This document shows positions 16,809 through 25,006 of a DNA stretch of 64,000 bases, in pieces. Position numbers and translations under genes: made by a program. The stretch comes from Brachybacterium alimentarium. Its GTDB lineage: Bacteria > Actinomycetota > Actinomycetes > Actinomycetales > Dermabacteraceae. The DNA lies in contig NZ_NRGS01000017.1 of assembly GCF_002332425.1 (NCBI RefSeq), positions 62,001 through 126,000 of the forward strand, given 5' to 3'. Position 1 is the stretch's first letter, and each line of letters opens with the position of its first letter. The notes beneath the pieces are model-generated. The model searched no databases. It had not been told where the DNA came from and was given only the letters and a program-made list of their open reading frames with translations.

Positions 16809-17894
16809 ATGAGCTCGTCCACGCAGGCCATGAGTTCGTCCACGCTCGAATCCCCCGCGCGCGTGCTCTCCGCCGAGGAGGCCTCCCGAGCCCGCCTCGA
16901 GCACGAGGAGCGCGCCGATGCCCTGACCGCCGCACATCGGGAGCGGCGTCTGCGCGGGCAGAAGCACCCGGTCGAGGACTTCCTGTTCACCTACTACCCC
17001 TTCTCCCCCGCGAAGCTGCGCCGATGGCATCCGGGGTGGGACGTCGCCTATCCCGTCACGGCGGACATCGACTCGCGCGGCGCAGCGCTTATCACGGATG
17101 TCGACGACGCCGCGCATCGCTCCTGGTACCTCGACTACCTCGATGCCCCGCCCGCGGACCGTCCCGGCGCCGGCAGCAGGGACACCGCCGAGGGCACTGG
17201 CAGCACCGCCGGCCATGACGGCCGCCTGCCGCGCCAGGACGCCGATGTGCTGCCGCGTCAGAAGGCCGATGTGCTGCTGCGCCGGGCCGACGTCGAGAGA
17301 TATCGCCGTGACCGCGCCTCGGCGCTGAGCTTCATGAGGCGCCTGCTCTCCGCGTCTTCGCTGAGCAGCCGTCGGCCGCAGTTCGGCTGTTTCGGGCTGC
17401 ACGAGTGGGCGATGGTGCACCGCGTGCAGGAGGGCGAGCAGCGCCACGAAGATCTGCCTCTGCGGCTGAGCCAGGCCGAGACAGACCAGGTCGTCGAACG
17501 GGAGAATCTGGTGTGCTCCCATATCGACGCCTTCCGCTTCTTCACCCCGTCGGCCGCTCCGCGCAACGCGATGCAGCCCACGCGTGAGACCCAGGTGGAG
17601 CTCGACAACCCCGCCTGCCTGCATGTGGGGATGGACCTCTACAAGTGGGCCATGAAGCTGACGCCGCTGATCCCCTCGGGCCTGGTGCTGGACTGCTTCG
17701 AGCACGCCCGGGAGACCCGCGTGCTGGACATGGAGGCGAGTCCTTACGACGTGCGGCCGCTCGGCTACGGGGTGGTGCCGATCGAGACCGCCTCCGGAAA
17801 GGCCGAGTACGTGCGCCGCCAGCGCGGGCTCGCGGAACGGGCCGATGCGCTGCGCAGCAGGATCCTGGACCATCTGCCTCCGGCCATCGACTGA
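16809..17894 (+). CDS. Putative 3-methyladenine DNA glycosylase (orphan actinobacterial family)
   Basis: A 361-residue protein of a family that actinobacterial genomes label 3-methyladenine DNA glycosylase, though I see no helix-hairpin-helix or other known glycosylase motif. The KHPVEDFLFTYYPFSPAKLRRWHPG segment near residues 55-80 is the family hallmark, with further blocks GLHEWAMVHR and NPACLHVGMDLYKWAMKL. The start at 16809 follows GGAAGGAG. A tandem MSSST repeat at the N-terminus gives a second possible start at 16830. A linker around residues 115-165 carries an in-frame 24-nt repeat (17226-17294). Confident gene, uncertain function. Confidence 0.75.
   Translation: MSSSTQAMSSSTLESPARVLSAEEASRARLEHEERADALTAAHRERRLRGQKHPVEDFLFTYYPFSPAKLRRWHPGWDVAYPVTADIDSRGAALITDVDDAAHRSWYLDYLDAPPADRPGAGSRDTAEGTGSTAGHDGRLPRQDADVLPRQKADVLLRRADVERYRRDRASALSFMRRLLSASSLSSRRPQFGCFGLHEWAMVHRVQEGEQRHEDLPLRLSQAETDQVVERENLVCSHIDAFRFFTPSAAPRNAMQPTRETQVELDNPACLHVGMDLYKWAMKLTPLIPSGLVLDCFEHARETRVLDMEASPYDVRPLGYGVVPIETASGKAEYVRRQRGLAERADALRSRILDHLPPAID
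17226..17294. repeat. 24-nt in-frame tandem repeat in the glycosylase-like gene
   Basis: Two 24-base units at 17226-17249 and 17250-17273 followed by a 21-base partial unit encode LPRQDADV, LPRQKADV, LLRRADV. They lie in a linker between the two conserved halves of the protein. Confidence 0.8.
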
Positions 17895-18064
17895 CCCCTC
17901 GACCCCACCGGCGGCCATGCCAGCGACCGTGCCCTCGACCCCGCCCTCCACCGGACCAGCGACCGTTCCGTGACCCTGTCGTCCACCGAGCCATCTGCCG
18001 AGCGAGCGGCGATGCGGCCGATCGGCGGGAGCGCGCCGTCGGAGGACCCTGGCAGACTGGACCC

Positions 18065-20623
18065 ATGCCTCTCCTGACGCCGTTCCTGCCCGAGCACACC
18101 TCACACACCGCTCAGGACACGATCGTCGACGGATTCATCGAGTCCCAGGAGGCCGTGGGGCGCGAGCTGTATCCGCACCAGGAGGAAGCGCTGCTGGCGA
18201 TCGCGGCGGGCGACCATGTGATCGCCGCGACGCCCACCGGATCGGGCAAGACCACGATCGCGTTCTCCGCGATCTTCGCCGCGATGGCCCGCGGGGAGCG
18301 CTCCTACTACACCGCCCCCATCAAGGCGCTGGTCAGTGAGAAGTTCTTCGATCTGGTGAGCCAGTTCGGCGCGGAGAACGTGGGCATGATGACGGGCGAT
18401 TCGTCGGTGAACCACGACGCCCCGATCATCGTGTGCACGGCGGAGATCTTCGCGAACCATGCCCTGCGCGAAGGCGCCGGGAGCGACGTGCGCCTCGCGG
18501 TGATGGACGAGTTCCACTACTACGGGGACTCCCAGCGCGGCTGGGCCTGGCAGGTGCCGCTGGTGGAGCTTCCGGACTGCCAGTTCGTGCTCATGAGTGC
18601 GACGCTCGGCGATGTCACCACCTTCGCTGACGATCTCGAGGAGCGCACCGATCGTGACGTGACGGTCATCGACGACGCCCCCCGGCCGGTGCCCCTGGAC
18701 TTCCGCTGGTCGCTCGAACCGCTGCCGGACACCATCTCGACGATCCTGCAGGACCGCGACGCCCCGGTCTACATCGTCCACTTCACCCAGAAGGATGCGC
18801 TGGAGCAGGCACAGGCCCTACTCGGCCAGAAGATCCTCTCGGGCGAGGAGAAGGAGCGGATCCGCGAGATCATCGGCGACTTCCGCTTCTCCAAGGGCTT
18901 CGGGCAGATCCTCTCCAAGCTCGTGCGCGAGGGCATCGGCGTGCACCACGCCGGCATGCTGCCGAAGTACCGCCGACTGGTCGAGAAACTCGCGCAGTCC
19001 GGCCTGCTGAAGATCATCTGCGGCACCGACACGCTCGGCGTGGGCATCAACGTGCCGATCCGCACCGTGCTGCTGACGGGGCTGGCGAAGTTCGACGGGA
19101 AGCGCACACGCCTGCTCAACGCCCGGGAGTTCCACCAGATCGCCGGCCGGGCGGGCCGTGCGGGGTACGACACCGTGGGCCACGTGGTCGTCCAGGCGCC
19201 GTCGTGGACCATCGACTTCGAGCGGGAGCTGGCCAAGCAGCGCGCCCGGGAGGAGTCCGGGAAGACCTCCAACAATGCGAAGAAGCGCAAGAAGGAGCCC
19301 AAGCCGCGCATCCCCGATGGCGCAGTGTCGTGGTCCGAGGCGAACATGACCAAGCTGGTCGAGAACGCCCCGGAGCCGCTGCGTCCGCATCTGAAGATCA
19401 CGGCAGGCATGGTCCTCGCGCTGATCTCGCGTCCCGGCGACGCCATCGCCTCAGGACGGCACCTGATCATGACCAGCCACCAGACCCGCACCCAGAAGCT
19501 CAAGCTGGTCAAGGACGCGGTGGAGATCTTCCGCGGCCTGCAGGACGCCGAGATCATCGAGGTGCTCGAACAGCCGGATCATCTGGGCCGACGGATCGCG
19601 CTGGTCGAGGACCTGCAGCTGGACTTCACGATGAACCAGCCGCTGGCCCCCTTCGCCATCGCGATGATCGACACCCTCGACGAGGAGTCCGAGAGCCTCA
19701 CGATGGACACCGTCTCGATCATCGAGGCGATCCTCGAGGACCCCCGGCAGATCCTGCTGGCCCAGCAGAACGCCGCCAAGGGCGAGCTGCTCGCCGAGCT
19801 CAAGGCCGACGGCGTCGAGTACACCGAGCGCATGGCGCAGTTGGACGAGGTCACGTGGCCCAAGCCCCTCGAGGAGGATCTCGAGGCGGCGCTGGAGATC
19901 TATGCGAAGAACCGTCCGTGGGTGCGCGTCGAGGACCTCTCCCCCAAGTCCGTGGTGCGCGAGATCCACCAGACCGGCCAGACGTTCAGCGAGTTCGTGC
20001 AGCGCTACGGGCTGCAGCGCTCCGAGGGCATCGTGCTGCGCTACCTCTCCGACGCGTACCAGGCGATGCGTCGCACCATCCCGCAGGAGCTGCGCACCGA
20101 GGACCTCGACGACCTCATCGAATGGCTCGGTGTGCTGGTGCGCGGCATCGACTCCTCGCTGCTGGACGAATGGGAGGCGCTCTCGCACCCGGAGGAGGCC
20201 GAGGGTGATGCCGCCAGCGACCTGCGGCCCACCTCTCCGCGCGGGCTCTCCGCCCAGACCAAGGTGCTGCGCACGATGATCCGGGCCGCCATGTGGCAGC
20301 GCGTCGAGCATTTCGCCTTCGAGCGTGAGGCACGGCTGGCCGAGCTCGACGGCGCCTCCGGCTGGGATCGTGCCCGGTGGGCCGAGGCGATGGACGAGTA
20401 CTACGACACCTATGACGACGTCGGCATCGACGGCCCGGCGCGCTCGCCGCAGCTGCTGCAGATCACCGAGGAATCCAAGCTCTGGCGCATCCGCCAGGTG
20501 CTCTCGGATCCTGACGGCAACCACGACTGGGCGATCGAGGCCGAGCTGGATCTCGAGGCCACCGATGAGGCCGGCGAGCCCGTCCTGGCGATCACCCACG
20601 TGGGGGACATCGCGGACCGGTGA
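18065..20623 (+). CDS. DEAD/DEAH-box helicase with DUF3516 (Ski2/Mtr4-like)
   Basis: An 852-residue superfamily 2 helicase. Walker A is TPTGSGKT (residues 56-63); the Walker B box is DEFH (148-151); a helicase C domain carries HHAGMLPKYRRLVEKLAQ and FHQIAGRAGRAG (motifs V and VI) near residues 300-365. The remainder is the C-terminal DUF3516 region typical of actinobacterial proteins annotated as RNA helicases. A basic stretch KKRKKEPKPR near 405 sits between the two. By family it probably unwinds RNA, but substrate is unproven. The ATG at 18065 is chosen because the open frame upstream is non-coding in character. Followed by repeats and a terminator. Confidence 0.9.
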   Translation: MPLLTPFLPEHTSHTAQDTIVDGFIESQEAVGRELYPHQEEALLAIAAGDHVIAATPTGSGKTTIAFSAIFAAMARGERSYYTAPIKALVSEKFFDLVSQFGAENVGMMTGDSSVNHDAPIIVCTAEIFANHALREGAGSDVRLAVMDEFHYYGDSQRGWAWQVPLVELPDCQFVLMSATLGDVTTFADDLEERTDRDVTVIDDAPRPVPLDFRWSLEPLPDTISTILQDRDAPVYIVHFTQKDALEQAQALLGQKILSGEEKERIREIIGDFRFSKGFGQILSKLVREGIGVHHAGMLPKYRRLVEKLAQSGLLKIICGTDTLGVGINVPIRTVLLTGLAKFDGKRTRLLNAREFHQIAGRAGRAGYDTVGHVVVQAPSWTIDFERELAKQRAREESGKTSNNAKKRKKEPKPRIPDGAVSWSEANMTKLVENAPEPLRPHLKITAGMVLALISRPGDAIASGRHLIMTSHQTRTQKLKLVKDAVEIFRGLQDAEIIEVLEQPDHLGRRIALVEDLQLDFTMNQPLAPFAIAMIDTLDEESESLTMDTVSIIEAILEDPRQILLAQQNAAKGELLAELKADGVEYTERMAQLDEVTWPKPLEEDLEAALEIYAKNRPWVRVEDLSPKSVVREIHQTGQTFSEFVQRYGLQRSEGIVLRYLSDAYQAMRRTIPQELRTEDLDDLIEWLGVLVRGIDSSLLDEWEALSHPEEAEGDAASDLRPTSPRGLSAQTKVLRTMIRAAMWQRVEHFAFEREARLAELDGASGWDRARWAEAMDEYYDTYDDVGIDGPARSPQLLQITEESKLWRIRQVLSDPDGNHDWAIEAELDLEATDEAGEPVLAITHVGDIADR

Positions 20624-20655
20624 GCGGTGACCGGTGAGCGGTGAGCGGTGAGCCT
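20617..20655. repeat. 7-8 nt tandem repeat (CGGTGAG)
   Basis: About five irregular units of CGGTGAG / CCGGTGAC overlap the helicase stop codon and run into the intergenic region. Confidence 0.7.
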
Positions 20656-20703
20656 GAGCGGTAGGAAGTGCCCTAGGAAGTGCGCAGCGAGCAGTACGGG
20701 GTT

Positions 20704-20779
20704 CGTTGACCACGACGCGGGTCGTTGGACAGCACGCGGGGCGTTGGACAGCACGCGGGGCGTTGGACAGCACGAGGCC
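20704..20779. repeat. Four 19-nt tandem units
   Basis: Units of CGTTGGACAGCACGCGGGG begin at 20704, 20723, 20742 and 20761. The two middle units are identical, the first and last are degenerate. The last unit runs into the terminator hairpin. No spacers, so this is not a CRISPR array. Confidence 0.85.
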
Positions 20780-20807
20780 GGCGCCCCCGAGAGGGGACGC
20801 CGGCCTC
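20774..20807. terminator. Bidirectional terminator between helicase and peptide genes
   Basis: GAGGCCGGCG (20774-20783) pairs with CGCCGGCCTC (20798-20807), and CCCC/GGGG continue the stem after one mismatch to close a GAGA loop. It serves the helicase on the plus strand and the peptide gene on the minus strand. Confidence 0.8.
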
Positions 20808-20837
20808 GGTCATCGTGGGGAAGCGGTCAGTGCCCGA

Positions 20838-21056
20838 TCACCAGGGATTGACCTCGATGCTCTTCCAGGGGTTCACCTCGATGTGCTTCCAAGGATTCAC
20901 CTCGACCTGCGGGTTGACCTCCACGGCAGAGGCGAGACCGGCGCCGCCCATCGTCAGCGCAGCGGCGAGCGCCGCACCGCCGGCCAGACGGGCTCCTAGG
21001 CGCAGCCTGGCCCTGCGGGGAGTACGGGGGAACTGCGCTTCTCTCGTCAGACTCAT
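20838..21056 (-). CDS. Small secreted VEVNPW-repeat peptide
   Basis: A 72-residue precursor I do not recognise. Residues 1-22 are basic (TPRRARLRLGAR), residues 23-44 form a hydrophobic export signal ending in the cleavage-type site ASA, and nearly all of the predicted mature chain (28 residues) is a repeat: VEVNPQ, VEVNPWKH, IEVNPWKS, IEVNPW. There is no cysteine. The start at 21056 has AAAGGTG upstream; a longer frame to 21311 crosses a terminator and is not credible. It lies 211 bases downstream of a secreted protease gene on the same strand whose export signal is similar (GGLAFAAALSLGGAGLATA against GGAALAAALTMGGAGLASA). The ordered signal and repeat argue that it is real. Function unknown; a secreted peptide ligand, antimicrobial or protease substrate are all possible. 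Confidence 0.7.
   Translation of the reverse strand: MSLTREAQFPRTPRRARLRLGARLAGGAALAAALTMGGAGLASAVEVNPQVEVNPWKHIEVNPWKSIEVNPW
20841..20924 (-). repeat. 24-nt repeat coding VEVNPWKx
   Basis: Residues 45-72 of the peptide precursor: units of 18, 24, 24 and 18 bases with the core (V/I)EVNP(W/Q). The DNA copies share CAGGGGTTCACCTCGATG-like sequence on the plus strand but have diverged at silent sites, suggesting that the protein motif is under selection. Confidence 0.85.
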
Positions 21057-21216
21057 GATCCGCACCTTTCGCGTACCGGGACCGGATCCCAGCACTATGT
21101 GCTCCGAAGAGTACTGACAGTTGTCCACATCACACAAGGGCGATCCGCGGATGCGCTCATCAGCGCGGCGTGCTGCGGACGCCTGCGGTGAGCGGCAGCG
21201 GCAGCGGACGAGCGGA

Positions 21217-21244
21217 CGGCCGGCGCCTTCACAGACACCGGCCG
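21217..21244 (-). terminator. Hairpin after the protease gene
   Basis: CGGCCGG (21217-21223) pairs with CCGGCCG (21238-21244) around a 14-base loop, 24 bases beyond the protease stop. It has no T run. Confidence 0.5.
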
Positions 21245-21267
21245 CCCGACGAAGAGGTCCGCGCGGA

Positions 21268-22281
21268 TCAGGCCGCAGCGGCCTCGTCGTAGACCTGCTG
21301 GGCGACGTCACCGAGGTACGGGCCGTACATGACGTTCGGCTGCGAGTTGTAGCCGAAGCTGTTCACGGAGATCTGGTAGCCGGAGGGGCCGTCGCCCACG
21401 AACCAGGGGCCACCGGAGGAGCCACCGGTCATGTCGCAGTCGATGCCCTGGTCATCGGATCCGCCGAGGGTGTCATCGGAGCCGGTGTCCTGGCACTGCT
21501 CGAGGCTCTCGCCGTCGAACGGGCTGGCGGCCGGGTAGCCGAAGGACGTGTAGAGCGCACCGCGCTCGGTGTTGAACTCGATCCCGGAGGCGCCGACGGT
21601 GTCCGCGAGCGAGGCGCTGCCGCTCTCGGGCTCGACGACCGCGAAGGCGACGTCGTAGTCGAGATCCTCGGAGCTGATCCACTGCTCGGTCGAGAACAGG
21701 TCCGAGGCGCTCCACAGGCCGTACGGGGTCTCGCCCTGGTCGTAGCCGGGAGCGAACACCCAGTTGCTGGCCCAGGCGCCTGCCTCGTTCGTGCAGTGCC
21801 CCGCGGTCGAGACGGTCGAGCCGTTGTCGGAGGCGACGGAGTTGCCCGAGCACACGTAGTCGGTGCCGTTCACGGTGAAGAAGACCTTGCCGATGTGGTC
21901 GGTGTCTGCCGCGGCGGCGGGCTGGGCCTCGGCGCTGCGGGCGGTCTCGGCCTGCGGGGAGGCCTCGGCGGCCGGGATCCGTGCGGTCTCGGAGCTCTCG
22001 ACCTGACCGTCCGGGGCATCGGCCTCGTCGACGAGGTCGTCGGCAGGGGTGGCGGCCTGCATGCGCTCCTCGGTCCAGTACCCCACGGCCGCATCCTGCT
22101 CAGCAGTCGAGAGGGTCGTGGTCTCCAGAGCGCTGTCGCCGGTCGGATCGGCGGTGGCGAGCCCGGCCCCTCCCAGGCTCAGGGCGGCGGCGAAGGCGAG
22201 TCCCCCTGCCGTCCTGATGCCACGGCGAAAGCGTGCCGGGCGGTGTCTGCTGTCGTCCTGATCATCCGGGGAGAAACTCAT
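21268..22281 (-). CDS. Secreted trypsin-like serine protease
   Basis: A 337-residue exported protease. Residues 1-45 hold a basic region (RFRRGIRTAGG) and a hydrophobic export signal ending ATA; a poorly conserved pro-region follows to about residue 125. The chymotrypsin fold then shows the triad: His in TAGHC, Asp in the DYDVAFAVV strand, and Ser in TGGSSGGPW. Paired cysteines flank the His and Ser sites. Such proteins resemble the glutamyl-endopeptidase and streptogrisin-like secreted enzymes of actinobacteria. The gene is alone in front of the repeat-peptide gene, with a palindrome at 22383-22398 about 100 bases upstream. Substrate unknown. Confidence 0.88.
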   Translation of the reverse strand: MSFSPDDQDDSRHRPARFRRGIRTAGGLAFAAALSLGGAGLATADPTGDSALETTTLSTAEQDAAVGYWTEERMQAATPADDLVDEADAPDGQVESSETARIPAAEASPQAETARSAEAQPAAAADTDHIGKVFFTVNGTDYVCSGNSVASDNGSTVSTAGHCTNEAGAWASNWVFAPGYDQGETPYGLWSASDLFSTEQWISSEDLDYDVAFAVVEPESGSASLADTVGASGIEFNTERGALYTSFGYPAASPFDGESLEQCQDTGSDDTLGGSDDQGIDCDMTGGSSGGPWFVGDGPSGYQISVNSFGYNSQPNVMYGPYLGDVAQQVYDEAAAA

Positions 22282-22382
22282 CGCGGGGTCCTTTCGGAGG
22301 GGAACGGGAACGGTCTGAGGAGGACCGCGCGACCACGCTAGACGGTGTGATCCCCTTCACGCCACTGCTGTGAGAGCGCTTA

Positions 22383-22398
22383 GTGACCGTCCGGTCAC
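22383..22398. promoter_or_regulatory. Palindrome GTGACCG-TC-CGGTCAC
   Basis: Perfect 7 bp half-sites separated by two bases, a size and symmetry common for TetR-family operators. It lies about 100 bases upstream of the protease start and overlaps the 3' end of the small ORF at 22395. A transcription-ending hairpin for that ORF is the alternative reading. Confidence 0.4.
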
Positions 22399-22664
22399 TC
22401 CTGCTGCGGCGAGTCCTCACCAGTCGCTGCATATCCGTTCTCGCAGGTGGGCTCGGGCTTCTCCGAATCGAGCGCCCGCTCCTCGCTCGCGGCGACACGT
22501 CTCTCAGGATCTTCCTGACCGCTCGGTAGGGTTGTGGGGTGCGGGGCCTTGCGAAGGGCGGGAATCGCGTTCCGACGGCGCTGCGGGGTCCAGTGCTCGG
22601 CGGCCGAGGAGATGCCCTCGTCGTGCTCGCGCGCGGTCGGATCCTGGGATCGTCGGGCGGTCAT
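22395..22664 (-). CDS. Small hypothetical protein
   Basis: An 89-residue frame with mostly G or C at the third codon position, a GGAG eight bases before the ATG at 22664, and no overlapping gene on either strand. The product is hydrophilic, rich in Glu, Pro, Arg and Ser, with one cysteine, and no recognisable domain or export signal. Codon quality weakens in the last third. It may be a real orphan gene or chance; I lean slightly to real. Confidence 0.42.
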   Translation of the reverse strand: MTARRSQDPTAREHDEGISSAAEHWTPQRRRNAIPALRKAPHPTTLPSGQEDPERRVAASEERALDSEKPEPTCENGYAATGEDSPQQE

Positions 22665-22792
22665 ACGGCTGCTCCGGAGGCCTCGTTCGAGAGGCTCACA
22701 GAGGTGCGCGGGCCTGGGCAGAGCTGGAGTGTGTGTTCCATGCCCGTGAACCTACCAATCGCCCGTGTGGTCACCCTCACGGCCGCTCCCGA

Positions 22793-23317
22793 TCACTCGA
22801 GGGAGTCGAGCTCCAGGTCGACCATGAGCTCCGCGGCGATCTGCTCGAGGGCATCGCGGATGCCGTCCTCGTCGGCGCCCCCGGCGAGGCGCACCTCGGC
22901 CTCCGCCTCGAAGAGCATGCCGCCGCCCTCGGGCGCTTCGCGGGTCCAGCTGCGCAGCCCGTCGATGGTCGCGCCCTGGGAGGTGAGCGCGGTGGTCACC
23001 TCGCGCACCATCCCGGTGCGGTCCTGGCCCAGCAGGTGCAGCTGCAGCGAGCGGCCCGTGGCCTCGTCGTCACCGCCGGCCCCGGCGCTGGCCACGACGT
23101 CGAGGCCGACCTGCTCGGAGAGGGTGGGGAGGGCGTCGAGGAAGGAGGGGGCGTGCTCGTCCGGCAGCTCCACCTGGACGATGCCGGCGAACTTCCCGGC
23201 GAGCAGGGCGAGCTGGCTGTCGACCCAGCTGCCTCCGTGCTCGTCCACGGCGGCGGCGAGGGCTGCGACGAGGCCGGGGCGGTCGTCTCCGATGGCGGTC
23301 AGCACGTAGGTCGTCAT
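22793..23317 (-). CDS. Tandem ACT-domain protein (GcvR-like)
   Basis: A 174-residue protein with two ACT modules: residues about 3-80 (YVLTAIGDDRPGLVAALAAAVDEHGGSW) and about 90-170 (LQLHLLGQDRTGMVREVTTALTSQGATI). This matches the glycine-cleavage regulator GcvR family, which binds amino acids and acts through protein contacts. It sits 59 bases downstream of cimA in a run of amino-acid genes, so a role in sensing glycine, serine or branched-chain amino acids is plausible. No DNA-binding domain is visible. Confidence 0.8.
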   Translation of the reverse strand: MTTYVLTAIGDDRPGLVAALAAAVDEHGGSWVDSQLALLAGKFAGIVQVELPDEHAPSFLDALPTLSEQVGLDVVASAGAGGDDEATGRSLQLHLLGQDRTGMVREVTTALTSQGATIDGLRSWTREAPEGGGMLFEAEAEVRLAGGADEDGIRDALEQIAAELMVDLELDSLE

Positions 23318-23376
23318 GGGCTCAGGCTAGCCCCTCCCCTGCGCGCCGGCAGGGCCTCTGCGGGATCATTGCGGGA

Positions 23377-24999
23377 TCAGATACCGGACTTGTAGAGCCC
23401 GTAGGTGTACGCGTCGAAGACGGCCTCCCACGAGGCTTCGATGACGTTGGGGCCGACGCCGACTGTCTGGAACTCGAGCCCGCGCCCGGAGGTGCGCACG
23501 AGCACCCGGGTGGTGGCGTCGGTGCCGTGCTGCGCATCGAGGATGCGCACCTTGAAGTCCTGCAGCTCGAACTCGTCGATCATCGGGAAGCGGTCGCGCA
23601 GAGCGGCCCGCAGGGCCAGGTCCAGGGCGTTGACCGGGCCGTTGCCCTCGGCGATCGCGACCTTGCGCTCCGGCTCCCCTGCGCCCGTGGCCACGAGCTT
23701 CACGGTGGCCTCGCTCTCGAGGGTGCCGTCGCGGCCCAGCTGGGACGTGGCCCGCCAGGACTCGACGTCGACGTACTGCGGCACCTCGCCGAGCTGATCC
23801 AGCAGGAGCAGCTCGAAGGAGGCGTCGGCCGCCTCGTAGGAGTAGCCGGCCGCCTCGCGCTGCTTGATCGTGGCCGCCAGGCGCGAGAGCAGGTCCTGGT
23901 TGCCGGCGAGGTCGAAGCCCAGCTCGCGGCCCTTGAGCTCGATCGAGGCCCGGCCGGCCATGTCGGAGATGATCATGCGCATGTCGTTGCCGACGTCACG
24001 GGGATCGATGTGCTGGTAGAGATCCGGGTCCACGCGGATCGCACTGGCATGCAGACCGGCCTTGTGGGCGAAGGCGCTCGCCCCGACGTACGGGGCGCGG
24101 TGGCCGACGGGCATGTTCACGATCTCGCCGATGGCCTGCGCGATGCGGGTCATCTCGGAGAGCACGTCGGGGTCGACGAGCTCCATCCCCATCTTCAGCT
24201 GGAGGTCCGCGACCAGGGTGAGCAGGTCGGCGTTGCCGGTGCGCTCCCCGTAGCCGTTCACGCACCCCTGGACGTGGGTGATGCCCGCGCGGACCGCCGT
24301 CAGTGCGTTGGCGACGGCGCAACCGGAGTCGTTGTGGGTGTGCACGCCCAGCCGCGCGTTGCCGTGGCCCACGGCCGCGAGGCGACCGCGCAGGTCCTCG
24401 ATGATCTCGGTGACCCGGTGCGGGAGCATCCCGCCGTTGGTGTCGCACAGCACGACCACCTCAGCGCCGGCGTCGAAGGCGGCGGCCACGACGGAGGTCG
24501 TGTAGTCGCCGTCGTGCTCGAACCCGTCGAAGAAGTGCTCGGCGTCGACGAAGACCTCGCGTCCCAGGCCCGTGAGGTGCTCGGCGGTGTCGCGCACCAT
24601 CGCGAGGTTCTCCTCACCGGTGGTGCGCAGTGCCCCGCGCACGTGACGGATATCGGACTTCGCGACCAGGGTGATGGTCGGCGCCTGGGAGTCGACGAGC
24701 GCCGCCACCTGCGTGTCCTCCGCGACCGCGACACCGGCCTTGCGCGTTGCTCCGAAGGCGGCCAGACGTGCGGTGCGCAGCTCGAGCTCGGTCGCCGCCC
24801 GGGCGAAGAACTCGGTGTCGCGCGGCACCGCCCCGGGCCATCCGCCCTCGAGGTAGGTCACCCCGAGTTCGTCGAGGAGCCGAGCGACGGCGAGCTTGTC
24901 CGCCACCGAGAGGGTCAGGCCCTCCTGCTGGGAGCCGTCCCGCAGGGTGGTGTCGTAGATGTGGAAGGCGGCCAGCGGAGCAGTGCGCGGTGCGTTCAT
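23377..24999 (-). CDS. cimA: (R)-citramalate synthase, LeuA-like
   Basis: A 540-residue enzyme predicted to condense pyruvate and acetyl-CoA into citramalate, the entry to isoleucine without threonine. The HMGL-like TIM barrel begins IYDTTLRDGSQQEGLTLSV; the metal site HTHNDSGCAVANAL and GYGERTGNADL follow, with a C-terminal LeuA-dimer regulatory domain. Length and spacing match the long citramalate synthase clade rather than LeuA. The ATG at 24999 is seven bases from the ilvE stop, so it belongs to serA-leuB-ilvE-cimA. LeuCD, LeuB and the ilv enzymes needed to finish the pathway are all in this window. Confidence 0.9.
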   Translation of the reverse strand: MNAPRTAPLAAFHIYDTTLRDGSQQEGLTLSVADKLAVARLLDELGVTYLEGGWPGAVPRDTEFFARAATELELRTARLAAFGATRKAGVAVAEDTQVAALVDSQAPTITLVAKSDIRHVRGALRTTGEENLAMVRDTAEHLTGLGREVFVDAEHFFDGFEHDGDYTTSVVAAAFDAGAEVVVLCDTNGGMLPHRVTEIIEDLRGRLAAVGHGNARLGVHTHNDSGCAVANALTAVRAGITHVQGCVNGYGERTGNADLLTLVADLQLKMGMELVDPDVLSEMTRIAQAIGEIVNMPVGHRAPYVGASAFAHKAGLHASAIRVDPDLYQHIDPRDVGNDMRMIISDMAGRASIELKGRELGFDLAGNQDLLSRLAATIKQREAAGYSYEAADASFELLLLDQLGEVPQYVDVESWRATSQLGRDGTLESEATVKLVATGAGEPERKVAIAEGNGPVNALDLALRAALRDRFPMIDEFELQDFKVRILDAQHGTDATTRVLVRTSGRGLEFQTVGVGPNVIEASWEAVFDAYTYGLYKSGI

Positions 25000-25006
25000 C
25001 GTCGCC

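Noticed and set aside
17645-18064. N-terminal extension of the helicase
   Set aside because: It runs out of frame through the previous gene and a repetitive spacer; the helicase begins naturally at 18065.
20704-20779. CRISPR-like repeats
   Set aside because: Units are directly adjacent with no spacers, and there are no cas genes.
21057-21311. Longer 157-codon version of the repeat peptide
   Set aside because: The added part crosses the protease terminator and would put the export signal in the middle of the protein.
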